From NCBI GenBank assembly GCA_025084515.1, contig JAJAGP010001675.1, forward strand, positions 105,673-169,672: DNA of 64,000 bases, read 5' to 3'. The notes under the pieces were generated by a model, which was not told the origin of the DNA, ran no database searches, and saw only the letters and a list, made by a program, of their open reading frames with translations. Below are positions 33,963 to 43,792 of the stretch, piece by piece. This DNA comes from Ancistrus triradiatus. Lineage: Eukaryota > Chordata > Actinopteri > Siluriformes > Loricariidae. How positions within the stretch are numbered: the first letter of the stretch is position 1; each line of letters opens with the position of its first letter. The translations under genes were made by a program, and so were the position numbers.

Positions 33963-34894
33963 ATGGACGCAGCAGGTTCTCCTGAAACCCCCGACCCCTC
34001 CCTGTCCCTCACCCAAGTACTGCAGATCCAGGGGGCCGCCATCGGCCGTCATGAGCAGTTGTTGGTGGAGATAACCGAACAACTGCAGACTCTGGGTGGA
34101 GCCATTCGGCAGTTGATCCCTGACCAACCTGCTCCATCTCTCGCGGTCCCTGACCGCAACCCCCCACCCCCCCCTCCTCAAACAGACTCCCAAGTGGCGA
34201 CCCCGGACGGTTCGATGGGGAGTCTGAGCGTTGCAGGGGGTTTCTACTGCAGTGCTCGCTGGTGTTCGAGCAGCAGCCGTCGAGATTCCCCACTGATCGC
34301 TCCCGTGTGGCATACATGGTCTCGCTCCTCACCGGCAGGGCCTTGACTTGGGCCACAGCCCTGTGGGAGGCCAAGGCTTCCGCCTGCACCACTGAGGAGC
34401 TGTTTGCAGACGCTCTTAGGCGCACGTTTTACCACCCCGGAGGGGGGCGTCGCCCTGCCCCTCGTTTGCTTGAGCTCTCCCAGGGCAACAGACCTGCATC
34501 TGATTACGTCATCGACTTCCGCACCGTGGCCGTGGAGAGTCAGTGGGGTGAGGAGGCCCTTATGGCCGTCTTCGAGAAGGGGCTTAGCGAGCAGCTTAAG
34601 GACGACCTTTCCACTCGTGACCCTCCCACTTCGCTGGCCGACTTCTATGACCTGGCCATTCTGCTTGACACTCGCAGGCGGCAGAGGGCCAGGGAAAGGG
34701 TGTCCGACCGCCACTCAGGCCCCGCTCGATGGTCGAGCGGTAGGCCCCCCAGGCCCTTTTCGCCTAACCGCGACCTCCCTACAGCCATGGAGCTTGGGGG
34801 GGTCAGGGCCACGCCTTGTGACGACCGGACCCCCAAATTCTCGCGTAAGTCGGGAAACGCGGGGGCCGGGTCCGGCGGGGGAGGTCGGATCTAG
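33963..34894 (+). pseudogene. Ty3 gag (capsid) with one frameshift
   Basis: The start codon at 33963 opens MDAAGSPETPDPSLSL, followed by a coiled region (ITEQLQTLGGAIRQ) and a Pro-rich linker. After a frameshift at the G-run near 34227-34237, the capsid region continues: VFEQQPSRFPTDRSRVAYM, then LLTGRALTWATALWE, then the 'LELSQGNRPASDYVIDFRT' block. It ends in a basic Pro/Arg-rich tail with a TAG at 34892. Gag forms the particle that packages the element's RNA. No CCHC zinc knuckle is visible. Confidence 0.85.
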
Positions 34895-34949
34895 GCGTTA
34901 ACTCCCCTTCCCCCGCGGGGCTATCCCTTCCCGCTCTCGTCAGCCAGGG

Positions 34950-35960
34950 AGGGGGCCCCAGGACCCGCCTTCGGGTTTGCATCGACTCGGGGGCGGAAGA
35001 GAGTTTCATCGACACGGCCCTGGCTCATCGACTGGGCCTGCGCCTTGACCCCCTTACTCGCCCCTTACAATTCAGGGCGGTGGATGGCCGGGCCCTCGGT
35101 TGCGATCCGGTTTCCCACTGCACGCAACCAGTGGACTTGCGGTTGGGTTCCCATAGCGAGAAAGTGTCCCTTTTCATCACGCAAGCCCCCCACTTGGGGA
35201 TCGTGTTTCGGATCCCCTGGCTGTGCGCGCATAACCCGCGGATCGACTGGCAGACCCAGTCGATCTTCGCCTGGGCCCCCCGCTGTCGGGAATCCTGTCT
35301 TGTCCCTCCATCGCCTCTTCCGTCCCCCCATGACGTCAGTCCCCCAGACATCTCCCGGGTCCCCGAGCCATACAGGGACCTGAGGGAGGTCTTCTGCAAG
35401 CGGCGAGCTCAGACGCTTCCGCCTCACCGCCCGTATGACTGTGCCATTAATTTGCAGCCGGGCACGCTGCCCCCCCAGGGGCGACTGTTTTCCCTGAGCC
35501 CCCCTGAGCGCAAATCAATGGGAGGGTTATATCAATGAGCCCTTTGCTCTGGCTTTTATCAGGAGGCCCCCTCCTCCCCTGCGGGGGCAGGCTTCTTTCT
35601 TCGTGGGGAAGAGGATGGATCCCTACGCCCCGTATCGATTCCGGGGCCTCAAACGCCCATCACATCAGGACCGGTAAACCCCCTGGCCTTTGATGTCCTC
35701 GCGTTCGAGCATTGCAGAAGGCCAAGCGTTTTTTACCAGCTGGCTCCGCAATGCCTAACAACCTCGTCCGCACAGCAGGGGCGAGATGGAAAGACGGCCG
35801 TTTCCCCTGTCTGACACCACGGGACACTATGAGTACCTTTTCATGCGTTTGGTCTCATGAATCCCCGGCCGTCTTCCACGTCTTAATCACGACCGTCCTC
35901 GTGAGGCCCTGGATCGCTACGCGGTAGTCCTACCTACCGCGACGACATCCTTAGTTTTAG
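34950..35960 (+). pseudogene. Ty3 pol remnant: aspartic protease and partial reverse transcriptase
   Basis: The protease active site reads CIDSGAEESFID near 34981, followed by the flap region (VDGRALGCDPVSH). The frame continues into the reverse transcriptase start, 'VPEPYRDLREVFCKRRAQ' and 'LPPHRPYDCAINLQPGTLP', to 35538. It then breaks into several frames: 'GASFFVGKRMDP'-like and TTGHYEYLFMR fragments. The polymerase box survives as YRDD at 35935-35946 in place of the usual YLDD or YVDD, followed by ILSFSRSRE. The reading ends directly at the truncated LTR. The copy is inactive. Confidence 0.8.
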
Positions 35961-36018
35961 TCGCTCCCGTGAGACCACATTGGTCAGTCCGGAGGTGTTC
36001 CTTCAGCTTTTGCTGGAA

Positions 36019-36723
36019 CCGTTAGCCATAGCTCGTCCCGGCTTCAGGTACTTCCCTCGCCCCTTCTTCTCCCGGCGGTACTCCCCGATATGTTGTGGTT
36101 CCGTTCGCTATCCCACTCCCTGAAGGGAGTTTTCCGCTCATCGGGACAATTAAGTTCCGTTCTCCCCCTTCGCCTTTCAGTTATTTTGCGACGGGCCGCT
36201 CCGAGTCCTCCATTTGCTGCGCCTCGCTCGCCGCGCATGCGCGTCACCTCCCCCGCTCGCTCCGGCTTTCTCCCTCCTCTCTCGGCTGCCACTGTACACA
36301 CGCTGAGCTCTGTGCCAAACGTAGCGCTCACTTTTTCCAGCGCTCCAGTCCTTTGAGCTGGAAATATTCAGCCTCACAGGCTTTTTCCTGTGCATTCGTT
36401 TTCCTTATTTCTTTGCGCTCCTACCCTATTAAACGCTTGAACTTTATTTTGAGTCCGCTGCGAGCGGCCCTTGCTTTTGACGTTTCTTAACCCGTCTGCC
36501 CCCTGGCGCCCGTTGTCTGGCCGGGTGGCAAACCGGTTAAATCCCCGTCCCAGACGCAAGAGCTCCGGTTATCAAACCCCTGCCTCAGCAAGCTGGCAGG
36601 TTCCCTCAGTTAGTTTTCCCAGACCTTTTTCTGAGTGGTATCTTTCGTTTAACTTCCCTGGGGAGTTTCCTGCACCTGTGTTCTCTCTCTCTCTTTTCCA
36701 GGGCCCGATACCGAACCCTGACA
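36019..36723 (+). repeat. Truncated 3' LTR of the Ty3/gypsy element
   Basis: It matches about 33218-33945 of the 5' LTR. The first roughly 440 bp of LTR sequence are missing because of the internal deletion. Confidence 0.85.
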
Positions 36724-37134
36724 GATTCAGGTCATTTTTGTTGATGGGACCAAAACTGATCTTCAGTCCCGTTGCTCTTCAGTCGAGCTGTGAATCCATT
36801 AAGAGCGCGGGAGACGATTCATTTAAAGTAGGCCTACTGACTTCGTTTCGCTTTTCCAGCGCTTCCAAATCCTAAAGGTGATAAACCTTTGGCTCAGGTT
36901 GGTCATTAATAGCTTCATCTTCCAAATTAATATCGTTTTCAAAACCAATAGATTTTATAAAGTGATAACTTTCATTTTACTCAGTATAACTTGACTGCTT
37001 TTTCTGGCGGGCGTCAATGCCAGGTTACCTGTGTGCCGCGGATTAATACTTATAGAGGGCCAGTCACAGTGGCGTTATGGTCAATAATGTAACGGCGGAA
37101 GACGATTGCGGGTCGGAACTAACTGTGGTATAAT

Positions 37135-37267
37135 AAAGCAATAAGGCACGAGAGGGTGTGCATTATTGTGAATATATCACGGGAAAGAGGTGTTGTTAGA
37201 GAGGCGTAACGCCTCTTTCCCCTGATATATTCACAATAATGCACCCCCTCGAGTGCCTTATTGCTTT
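37135..37267. repeat. 60-bp-arm palindrome, copy 2
   Basis: The left arm is 37135-37194 and the right arm 37208-37267, with a 13-base spacer that itself contains 'gaggcgt', inverted to the adjacent 'aacgcctc'. Its sequence is nearly identical to copy 1 (a few substitutions such as 'cacgggaaag' and 'tttcccctga'). The right flank reads 'tataaaacgg', which is inverted at 38940-38949. Confidence 0.9.
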
Positions 37268-38949
37268 TATAAAACGGTTATAAAAAAAACACTGCAATAA
37301 AAAACTAGGTTTAATACATAGATATGTTTATTTAAACAAAATTCTCAATAAACTGGTCTTCCGCGACGTAATCTAGTCCGGTCGTCCACCATCTTAATGT
37401 AAACATTGGTTGCTAAGCAACAAAACAGGCATCGTTATGTTTAAGCTACTCATCAATTAAACATACAAAATTAATCATCATACACTGGTTTACTATTTAT
37501 ATTAAGCTGTATATTTCCATTAAAAACAGCTTGGTTCGGAGCGCTTTCGTTTTGGTATTTCGGCACTAGCAATAATGTTGCTCCAGCATCTTCGTTCGCT
37601 TAAATTCGGATGCCAGTATGACTGCAGCGATGATTCACTTCGGTGGCCAGTCACAGACATTATTTCCCTTGCCTCCAAGCCAGCATCACAAAGCTTTTGA
37701 ACCGTAGTACTCCGTAGACAGTGGTTGGTGTAAATAGTTTTAATTCCAGCTGCTCTGCAAATTCTGAGCAGCATGGAGGCAAGGAAATTCACACCCATAG
37801 GTTCTCTGGTGTACCTAAAAAAAAAGTGTGTATAATGTGGTAAATCTTGCATATTGACCGGTGTTATTAGCACCAAACCCCACTTGTAATAAAAAAGGGT
37901 TATTTACCATATGTCGTTTGTAACGACTGTTTTCTTCGGATGGAGATAAAACGCTGGTGGATTCGAGGGAAGATGCGAAAAATATTTTTCCAACGAGGCA
38001 ACAGGACACAGCGTGTTCCCCGGCTGCTCGTACATAAATCCTCGTCGGCTCTCTCTTGTTCGTTCATTCAGGTGTTTGTGGTTTTTGGTAACCTCGTTAA
38101 ATGACAGAGTCGCATACTTCAAACCGTTCTCGTCCTTACGAATGACAAATGACTCCGGCTTTAGTTGCCGATTCCCTTCTTTGCCTCTCCGTCCCAGATG
38201 CAGCTGTAAATCAAACCACACTTTGTTGACAAGTCCCACTGGTGTGAATGGACATAGTGCTTGGGAGTGTTTGATTTGAATAAAATCTTTATCTGTTACA
38301 GCCTGGTAGTGTGTCGACTGGTCTCGACCCTCTCGCCGAAGTTTTTTCACTACTCCAAGGAAAACGCTGTTACTTGTGGTAAAGTCTGGATCTTTTATGA
38401 TACACCAAGATAAACTAAGCGGTGGGTCATTAATATACCTGTTCAGTCCTGCACGTAAGCAAACATAGCTGCTGAAACCATATGATTCGCCTCTGCCGTT
38501 CTTCACTGTGGCATAAAACTGACGAAGAATGAGATTCAGTTCTGTTTTGGTTACCTTTTTAAAGTCAATAGACACATTTTTCTCATAACACCAGGTCTGA
38601 AAACACCGAATGGCCCACGTTGTCTGTTTAACGGTGTTTTCTTCATTTCGTAACTTCTCTAAGGTATCTATCTCCGTGTTATTAATTTCAGCATGTCTTT
38701 TTTTTTCAGTCTCCTCGACTCTGTCCATCTCCTCCCACCATTCATCAACTGATAAACCACCCAATAAATCAAAATTGACCAAAAAGCCTTCCATGGGTGC
38801 TGAAGTAATTGAAATCTGAAAACATAAAAAAATCTGGCGCATTGATACGGATGTGAAGTGGTCAGAGGTGTGCATTATGGTCAATAACGACACAGCTAAA
38901 CAGACGGCTCAGCCAATCAGATTTCGGGACCGGAACTACCCGTTTTATA
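37268..38949 (-). mobile_element. Crypton-like tyrosine recombinase element
   Basis: The unit carries a tyrosine recombinase gene and is bounded by perfect 10-bp inverted repeats, 'tataaaacgg' at 37268-37277 and 'ccgttttata' at 38940-38949. The left repeat abuts palindrome copy 2; no palindrome follows the right end. Its right end (38870-38952: 'atggtcaataa', then 'cggaacta', then 'tttataata') is similar in order to the right inner end of the palindrome-bounded element (37075-37132), and 'ttccgcga-gtaa' near 37362 matches 32265. The two elements therefore probably belong to one family. Classical Cryptons are described as lacking terminal inverted repeats, so the ends need checking. Confidence 0.6.
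37520..38893 (-). CDS. Crypton-type (DUF3504) tyrosine recombinase, two exons
   Basis: Exon 1 runs from 38893 (or from the internal ATG at 38794, MEGFLVNFDLL) to 37908. Exon 2 is 37814-37520. The 93-base intron has a GTAAAT donor and a T-rich acceptor ending TTTTTTTTAG, and splicing joins NDIW to YTREPMGVNF in frame. The N-terminal part is a helical SAM-like region (TWAIRCFQTWCYEKN). The catalytic part shows a first Arg region (LHLGRRGKEGNRQLKPESF), the H-x-x-R motif in YTNHCLRSTT, the second His in VTGHRSE, and a Tyr in LQSYW. This order is the tyrosine recombinase set R...HxxR...H...Y. Vertebrate relatives include Crypton-derived proteins of the KIAA1958, QRICH1 and ZMYM type. No stop or frameshift is seen, so the gene may be young or under selection. 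The enzyme would cut and rejoin DNA through a covalent tyrosine bond. Confidence 0.8.
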
Positions 38950-38959
38950 ATACTCCTTA

Positions 38960-40750
38960 ATGAACTGTCATCCTTTAATTTTCCTGTTAATTGTCTTAAA
39001 TTTAAATAATCACACATAAAGGTCAGAACCCACCATGTGAAAGCTCATAGCCATCAGTCCACTGCACTTAACACCACTGCTGGTGGTCCACATAAATCTA
39101 TACTTAAACCACTTTTATTTGGTCTTTAAATTACTAATTTGCCCACTGTTTGTCCTCGGATATAGATCTGGCTATATGCTGATGATGCAATAACTTGTTC
39201 ATAAAAAGAAGTGCATTTAGTCAATCAGCTTTCTCTGTTACAGCATCTAAACAATGTAAGTCATTACCAATCTAGATCAGAGAAAATAGTACTTATCGTT
39301 CTGATACTGGTCTGTTTATAGTTGTGGCTTGTTAATAATCACAGTGTACCTACTAGTCTATTCATTTTTCATTGATCATTCCTGCTACTCTTTTGTGTTT
39401 TTGGATTTTGTGTATATTTATTGATGATGTTTAACATTGATGATCAACTGATTTATTGTTTAGGTTGCCATTTAAAAACTGAATCGGAACTACATATAAA
39501 ACCTAGCCTTTGTGGCTAACTCTGGCTCATTTACAGTCATTTATCTGTTGAAAATCAGCACTGTCCCTGTCAAATAATAAAATAAAAATATATGTCAACC
39601 TGAATGGCTAGAACCTGTAGATTATTTATGCTTCATCACTTTTTACATTAAACTTTGACTTAACTGTCAAAGACTAACTCTTGTACAAAATTCCACAAAT
39701 GTAAAGAGAGAACGTGTAATTGATGTAATGTAAGCAACACTTCACGTATTACTGATGATTAGCGTGGATCCACTGTGTCCAGTAGCTGATGAATACTTCA
39801 GCTTCTGTTGCTCCTCAATTACCTATTAGATAGAATAGCTTCAAAGCAAAAACAAGGAAAGAGAACAAACAACAACAACATCCTACACTGGGGGCCCCAT
39901 TTCTAATTTCGTTATTCACATAATATCTGTTAAATTCATTTGCACATTCACATTTATCATCAGTATCATTAACAACAATCCATGGATCTCTGGATCTCCT
40001 AGAGATAGGAAAAAAGTAGATGTTATTTCCTCCAGTCCAGAGGAATGTTTAAATCAACCTGTAACAACAAAAAGATGAAACATCAGCATGGTCTCATACA
40101 AAATATAATCATATGTTCCAGCAGTAATTTCTTATTTTCTTCTGCCTTTCATATGTACATAAATTAATTACCTTAAAAAATAAACCCATTTTCAGACCCA
40201 TTCAGCCATGCCCAAATTAAATGATACCTCATACTGAGTAACATGAGTTACTGATTTCTGCTTACAATTTAAAACATACAAGAGCAGTGTTCAATAAAGC
40301 TTAACTTTACTGTTATAAAGTCTTAAATAAAAGTTTAAAGTCTTAATAAATGTTCTGATCTCAACTCAAAGGCATGTCGATCAGCTGATCATATGCACAT
40401 GCGCAGTTTATTCTCGTCTGTGCTCCTTCAGAAGCAGAACTAACACGCAGTCCGTTATCTGAGCCACAGGGACACAGAAAAGTTCATCTCACTCACAGAA
40501 GGTTCTGGCTGCTCTGCGGTGTCGCACAAATCACCCAGTTAAATAAAGATAAACTTATCCACGGTAAAATATTACTTCAGTAAAACCGTCGGCCTACGGT
40601 CTTTAAAAGAACTTACGAGAGAGAAGATAACAATATGATCAAAAATATATCTAGTCCATGAAAAGTACTTATGATATTAGATCTAAGAACTTAAGAGAGT
40701 TGAATATGATAGAAATAGATTCGCTCACAGAAAGTTTAGTGCGGTAGCGT
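38960..40750. other. Intergenic, AT-rich, no recognised gene
   Basis: 39090-39310 has a weak similarity to LINE reverse transcriptase wording ('atatgctgatgatgcaat' would read YADDA), so an old LINE relic is possible near 39170. Otherwise I see no feature. Confidence 0.4.
39050..39310 (+). pseudogene. Possible relic of a LINE reverse transcriptase around a YADD box
   Basis: The phrase 'ctggctatatgctgatgatg' would translate as LAICXXDD/WLYADDA-like in one frame, the reverse transcriptase polymerase box. Upstream, 'atctatacttaaaccac' gives a SILKPLLFGL-like reading, close to the 'GSVLGPLLF' motif that precedes it in LINEs. The surroundings are full of stops. Short and low confidence. Confidence 0.4.
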
Positions 40751-40757
40751 TCTACTG

Positions 40758-41130
40758 TCTAAAATTTACATTTACATTTACAGCATTTAGCAGACGCCCT
40801 TATCCAGAGCGACTTACAGAAGTGCTTTGTGTGACAGAACCTCATATTAGTACAAGTAAACAATAGCTCAAGTACACAATAAAACTACAACCTGCTCGTA
40901 TCTGGTGTAGAGATTTTATTATTTTTTAAAATGGAGGATATGCAGTTTTATTCACTCAAGTGCTGGGTGAAGAGGTGAGTCTTTAGTCGCCTCTTGAAGA
41001 CAGCAAGAGACTCAGCCATACGGACATCCAGTGTAAGTTCCTTCCACCACCTGGGTGCCAGGACGGAGAAGAGTCTTGAAGCTCGTCTTCCTTTATTCTT
41101 ACGTGGAGGCGAACTTCACGTTCACAAATA
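40758..41130 (-). mobile_element. Fish interspersed repeat with SINE-type head
   Basis: It starts 'ttacatttacagcatttagc' with 'agcgacttacag', then continues with 'gtgagtctttagtcgcctc', 'caccacctgggtgccagg' and 'acggagaagagtcttgaag'. This is a longer module than the SINEs at 15.5 and 29.0 kb. Confidence 0.55.
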
Positions 41131-41353
41131 TTCACATCTACTATAGGATATGCTTACTACTTCAGAGGTGAGCACTTTGTTAAGGTCTTGTCTGTTTAAA
41201 TTTAAATAGTCTTTTCTTGCGTCTGTACTTTTAAATGTCTCTATCTTCTTTCATCTTACTGTTTTATCATTCATATTTATTATTATACTTTTATCCATTC
41301 CTTTGTTGTAAATTCTCTTTCTTGTGTAAAACACTTTGTAAAATGTTTGAAAA

Positions 41354-41420
41354 GTTAGATAGATAGATAGATAGTTAGATAGATAGATAGACACTTTATT
41401 TATCCCGAGGGAAATTATTG
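41354..41420. repeat. tagatagatag microsatellite and LINE 3' tail (minus)
   Basis: The (tagatag)n run is followed by 'acactttatttatcccgagg' and 'gaaattattgg', the inverse of the tail at 46580-46625 ('aatttccctctgggatca'). Confidence 0.75.
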
Positions 41421-41434
41421 GAATTAATTAAGTT

Positions 41435-41535
41435 AAAGTTAATGTATGAAAATTACAGACCTCCTTCATCTTTCTAAGTAGGAGAACTTGCACAATCAGT
41501 GGCTGACTAAATACTTTTTTGCCCCACTGTATACT
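41435..41535 (-). mobile_element. Tc1-like terminal fragment 1
   Basis: It matches the right end of the element at 53.9-55.3 kb ('gagaacttgcacaatcagtg' then 'ttttttgccccactgta'). Confidence 0.8.
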
Positions 41536-41769
41536 TAAGCACGGTACAAGTATATTTCCAAAGTTTACTTTCTGTAGCAAGTATACTAATATCAATGTAC
41601 TAGAAGTATACTTTGAAGTGTACTATTTCCATACTTCTTGGGAATAAATTGGCCCACTTTTAGTATGTGACAAGTACTTTAAAGTATACTTTAGGTGTAA
41701 GAGTAGTAAACTTTGAGTACACAACTAGTTTGCACATAAGTTTTATTTCATGCTGCAAGTATTCTGCCT

Positions 41770-41965
41770 GTTATAGTTATTTTCCACCGTGATTTACAAT
41801 TAAATTCTTTAAAAATCCTACAATGTGATATCCTGGATTTTTTTTCTCATTTTGTCTCATAGTTGAAGTGTACCTATGATGAAATTACAGACCTCTCTCT
41901 TCTTTCTAAGTAGGAGAACTTGCACAATCAGTGGCTGACCAAATACTTTTTTGCCCCACTGTAAG
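41770..41965 (-). mobile_element. Tc1-like terminal fragment 2
   Basis: A second copy of the same terminal repeat lies 420 bp after fragment 1, in the same orientation and slightly longer (it includes 'ttttccaccgtgatttacaa'). Confidence 0.8.
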
Positions 41966-42429
41966 TATTTTTAGCAAATCACAATTAAGCCTATTAGAAT
42001 TTATTTAAACTATAAAATCCTCTCCCCTGACTGGACTTTGGAGGAGCTGCTGCCTCACAAAAAAGTTTCATATATAAATCTACAGGTAGAAGAATAACCG
42101 AGTTATGATCAGCTATTAACTTTTTATAAACAGCTATCTGTAAAATATCCAGTCCTAAAATCAAGAGGGAACAAGCCATCCGTCCATGTCTGCCCTAAAT
42201 ACTGCAGTATTTAAATAAAACTCTAATTGGCTTTCTCAGTAGGCTAACTTTACGTTTATCTGCCTCTCAGCTTGTTTGCTGCCAGTTCTCTACAATGCTG
42301 AACTTTCTGGGCTCTTTTCCTGCTCTACCAACACATAATCAGTGAAAGCGTCTCAGGTGCAGCCAGTCAGACGTGCTGCTGCAGGTAAAGACATATCAGC
42401 ACATCCAAGGAGGCTTCTGAAGCCCGGTC

Positions 42430-42585
42430 CTGCTGCACCCAGAGGGCATCATCACGTGCCAGCGGGCATCCAGCCTCTGTTGGTGCTAGAAGATGAAGAG
42501 ATTACGGTGAGGTGCAGACAGATCATTTGCTGTGGCGACCCCTAAAGGCAGAAACTGAAATGAGAAGAAGAAAATAAAGAAGAAG
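42430..42585 (+). mobile_element. Fish repeat tail ('gctgtggcgacccctaa')
   Basis: The sequence ends 'ttgctgtggcgacccctaaa' followed by an A/G-rich tail ('gagaagaagaaaa'). This is a very common end of a teleost interspersed repeat. An (atg)n microsatellite follows at 42588-42625. Confidence 0.6.
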
Positions 42586-42929
42586 GTAATAATGATGATG
42601 ATGATGAAGATGATGATGATGATGAAAGCAGTCTATAGTACAGTCAACATATTCTGTATTTAGAAGTCATCAGTTTGTCAACGATAACGTATTTAGAGAT
42701 TTGTATTGATTGTTTTATATTTACATACATTAACTGAAATATATTCTCCTAAAATTAATAGTGGCTGTATTTTGGACTTTGGATTTAATACAAACACTTA
42801 TATTTTTGTACTGTACAGTAACTACCTCGTATGGAGTTAATTTCACACAAAGTAATACAATCCACAAGATTAAAAATCTAATTGGAAAACATATGTTGCA
42901 AATGAAGATGACAAACACTAAATCATATA

Positions 42930-43108
42930 TATATATATATATATATACATTTAATTTTTATTTTCTCAGATGTTGCTTCTGGGATCCGATCTGCTTGAGG
43001 CTCATTGTTTTCCTGCTGACTTTTGCCACCTTTTTTACGGGGGCGGGGCTCTGTCTGCTGTTATGTGATGTCGGGATGAATCCTGATTTCTGATTGGACA
43101 GAATCAGT

Positions 43109-43189
<81 letters not shown>

Positions 43190-43204
43190 TGTGTGTGTGT
43201 GTGT
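42930..43204. repeat. TA and GT microsatellites
   Basis: (at)n at 42930-42948 and a long (gt)n at 43112-43204. Confidence 0.95.
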
Positions 43205-43784
43205 GAGCCCCAGTTCTGCTCCCTAACGAACTCTGAAAACTGAGCTTCCTGTTAGTAGAGCAGAGTTAGAGCTGCACACACACAGTACATATCAGGCTGC
43301 CATGATCTGAGGGACAGTGAGTGATGCACCTGAACACACACACTGTAATTATTCTATATATTACACACAACTACCTCCTTTATTTATTCTTTCTGTTCCC
43401 TTTCTTCAAAGTCTTTCCTACTGTACTGTATCTTTTTTTTGTCTATTTGTTTGTTTGTTTCTCCTCTTATTTATTATCTGTATAAAACAATGTCTTTTTA
43501 ATGCTTTAGCAATATTGTACCCATTGTGACAGCCATGCCAATAACCAATCCATTGCGCACCAACGTGTATATGCAGGTACATCGATATGCTTTTTTTAAA
43601 AGTTAAATTCGTTCCCTTGGTTATAGATCGTGTTTCCGTTTATTGCTTTGAATATGTTATTATAATTATTTTGTTCTTACACTTGTATGTAAGTCAGGAG
43701 TTTGTTTATGTATTTAGAGGGAGGGAAGGAAAGTTTGATAATTCACATGAGATTCATTTTCTAGCATATCTTTAGTTCATGATG
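43205..43784. other. Intergenic, no recognised gene
   Basis: AT-rich sequence between the microsatellite and the hAT element, without exon signals that I can defend. Confidence 0.4.
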
Positions 43785-43792
43785 GTTTCAGT

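Larger units (their letters stand above)
32775..36723 (+). mobile_element. Ty3/gypsy LTR retrotransposon, internally deleted
   Basis: The element starts 'tgttagggct' and ends 'accctgaca'. It is flanked by a perfect 5-bp duplication, 'gattc' (32770-32774 and 36724-36728). The 5' LTR is 32775-33945. The 3' LTR is truncated to about 36019-36723; shared blocks include 'ccgttagccatagctc', 'ctgaagggagttttccgc' and 'ccggttaaatccccgtcc'. In between are gag, a protease and a degraded reverse transcriptase with frameshifts. RNase H, integrase and the start of the 3' LTR are missing, so a single deletion joins the reverse transcriptase core to the LTR. Confidence 0.9.
32045..37267. mobile_element. Element bounded by two palindromes, hosting a Ty3 insertion
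   Basis: The two palindromes (32045-32170 and 37135-37267) have inner flanks that are inverted copies. The left inner flank begins 'tataccacagttccg' (32171) and the right inner flank ends 'cggaactaactgtggtata' (37114-37132). This is the geometry of terminal inverted repeats of one element. Without the Ty3 insertion the interior is about 1 kb (32171-32769 plus 36729-37113). The interior has an 11-bp hairpin (32266-32276 with 32295-32305) and a possible minus-strand coding remnant near 36980-36880 (ESYHFIKSIGFENDI). I recognise no transposase in it. The palindromes could alternatively be independent fold-back MITEs. Confidence 0.5.

Noticed and set aside
32045..37267. CRISPR array or prokaryotic integron-like structure
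   Set aside because: Only two palindrome copies exist, with no spacer series, and the setting is clearly vertebrate.
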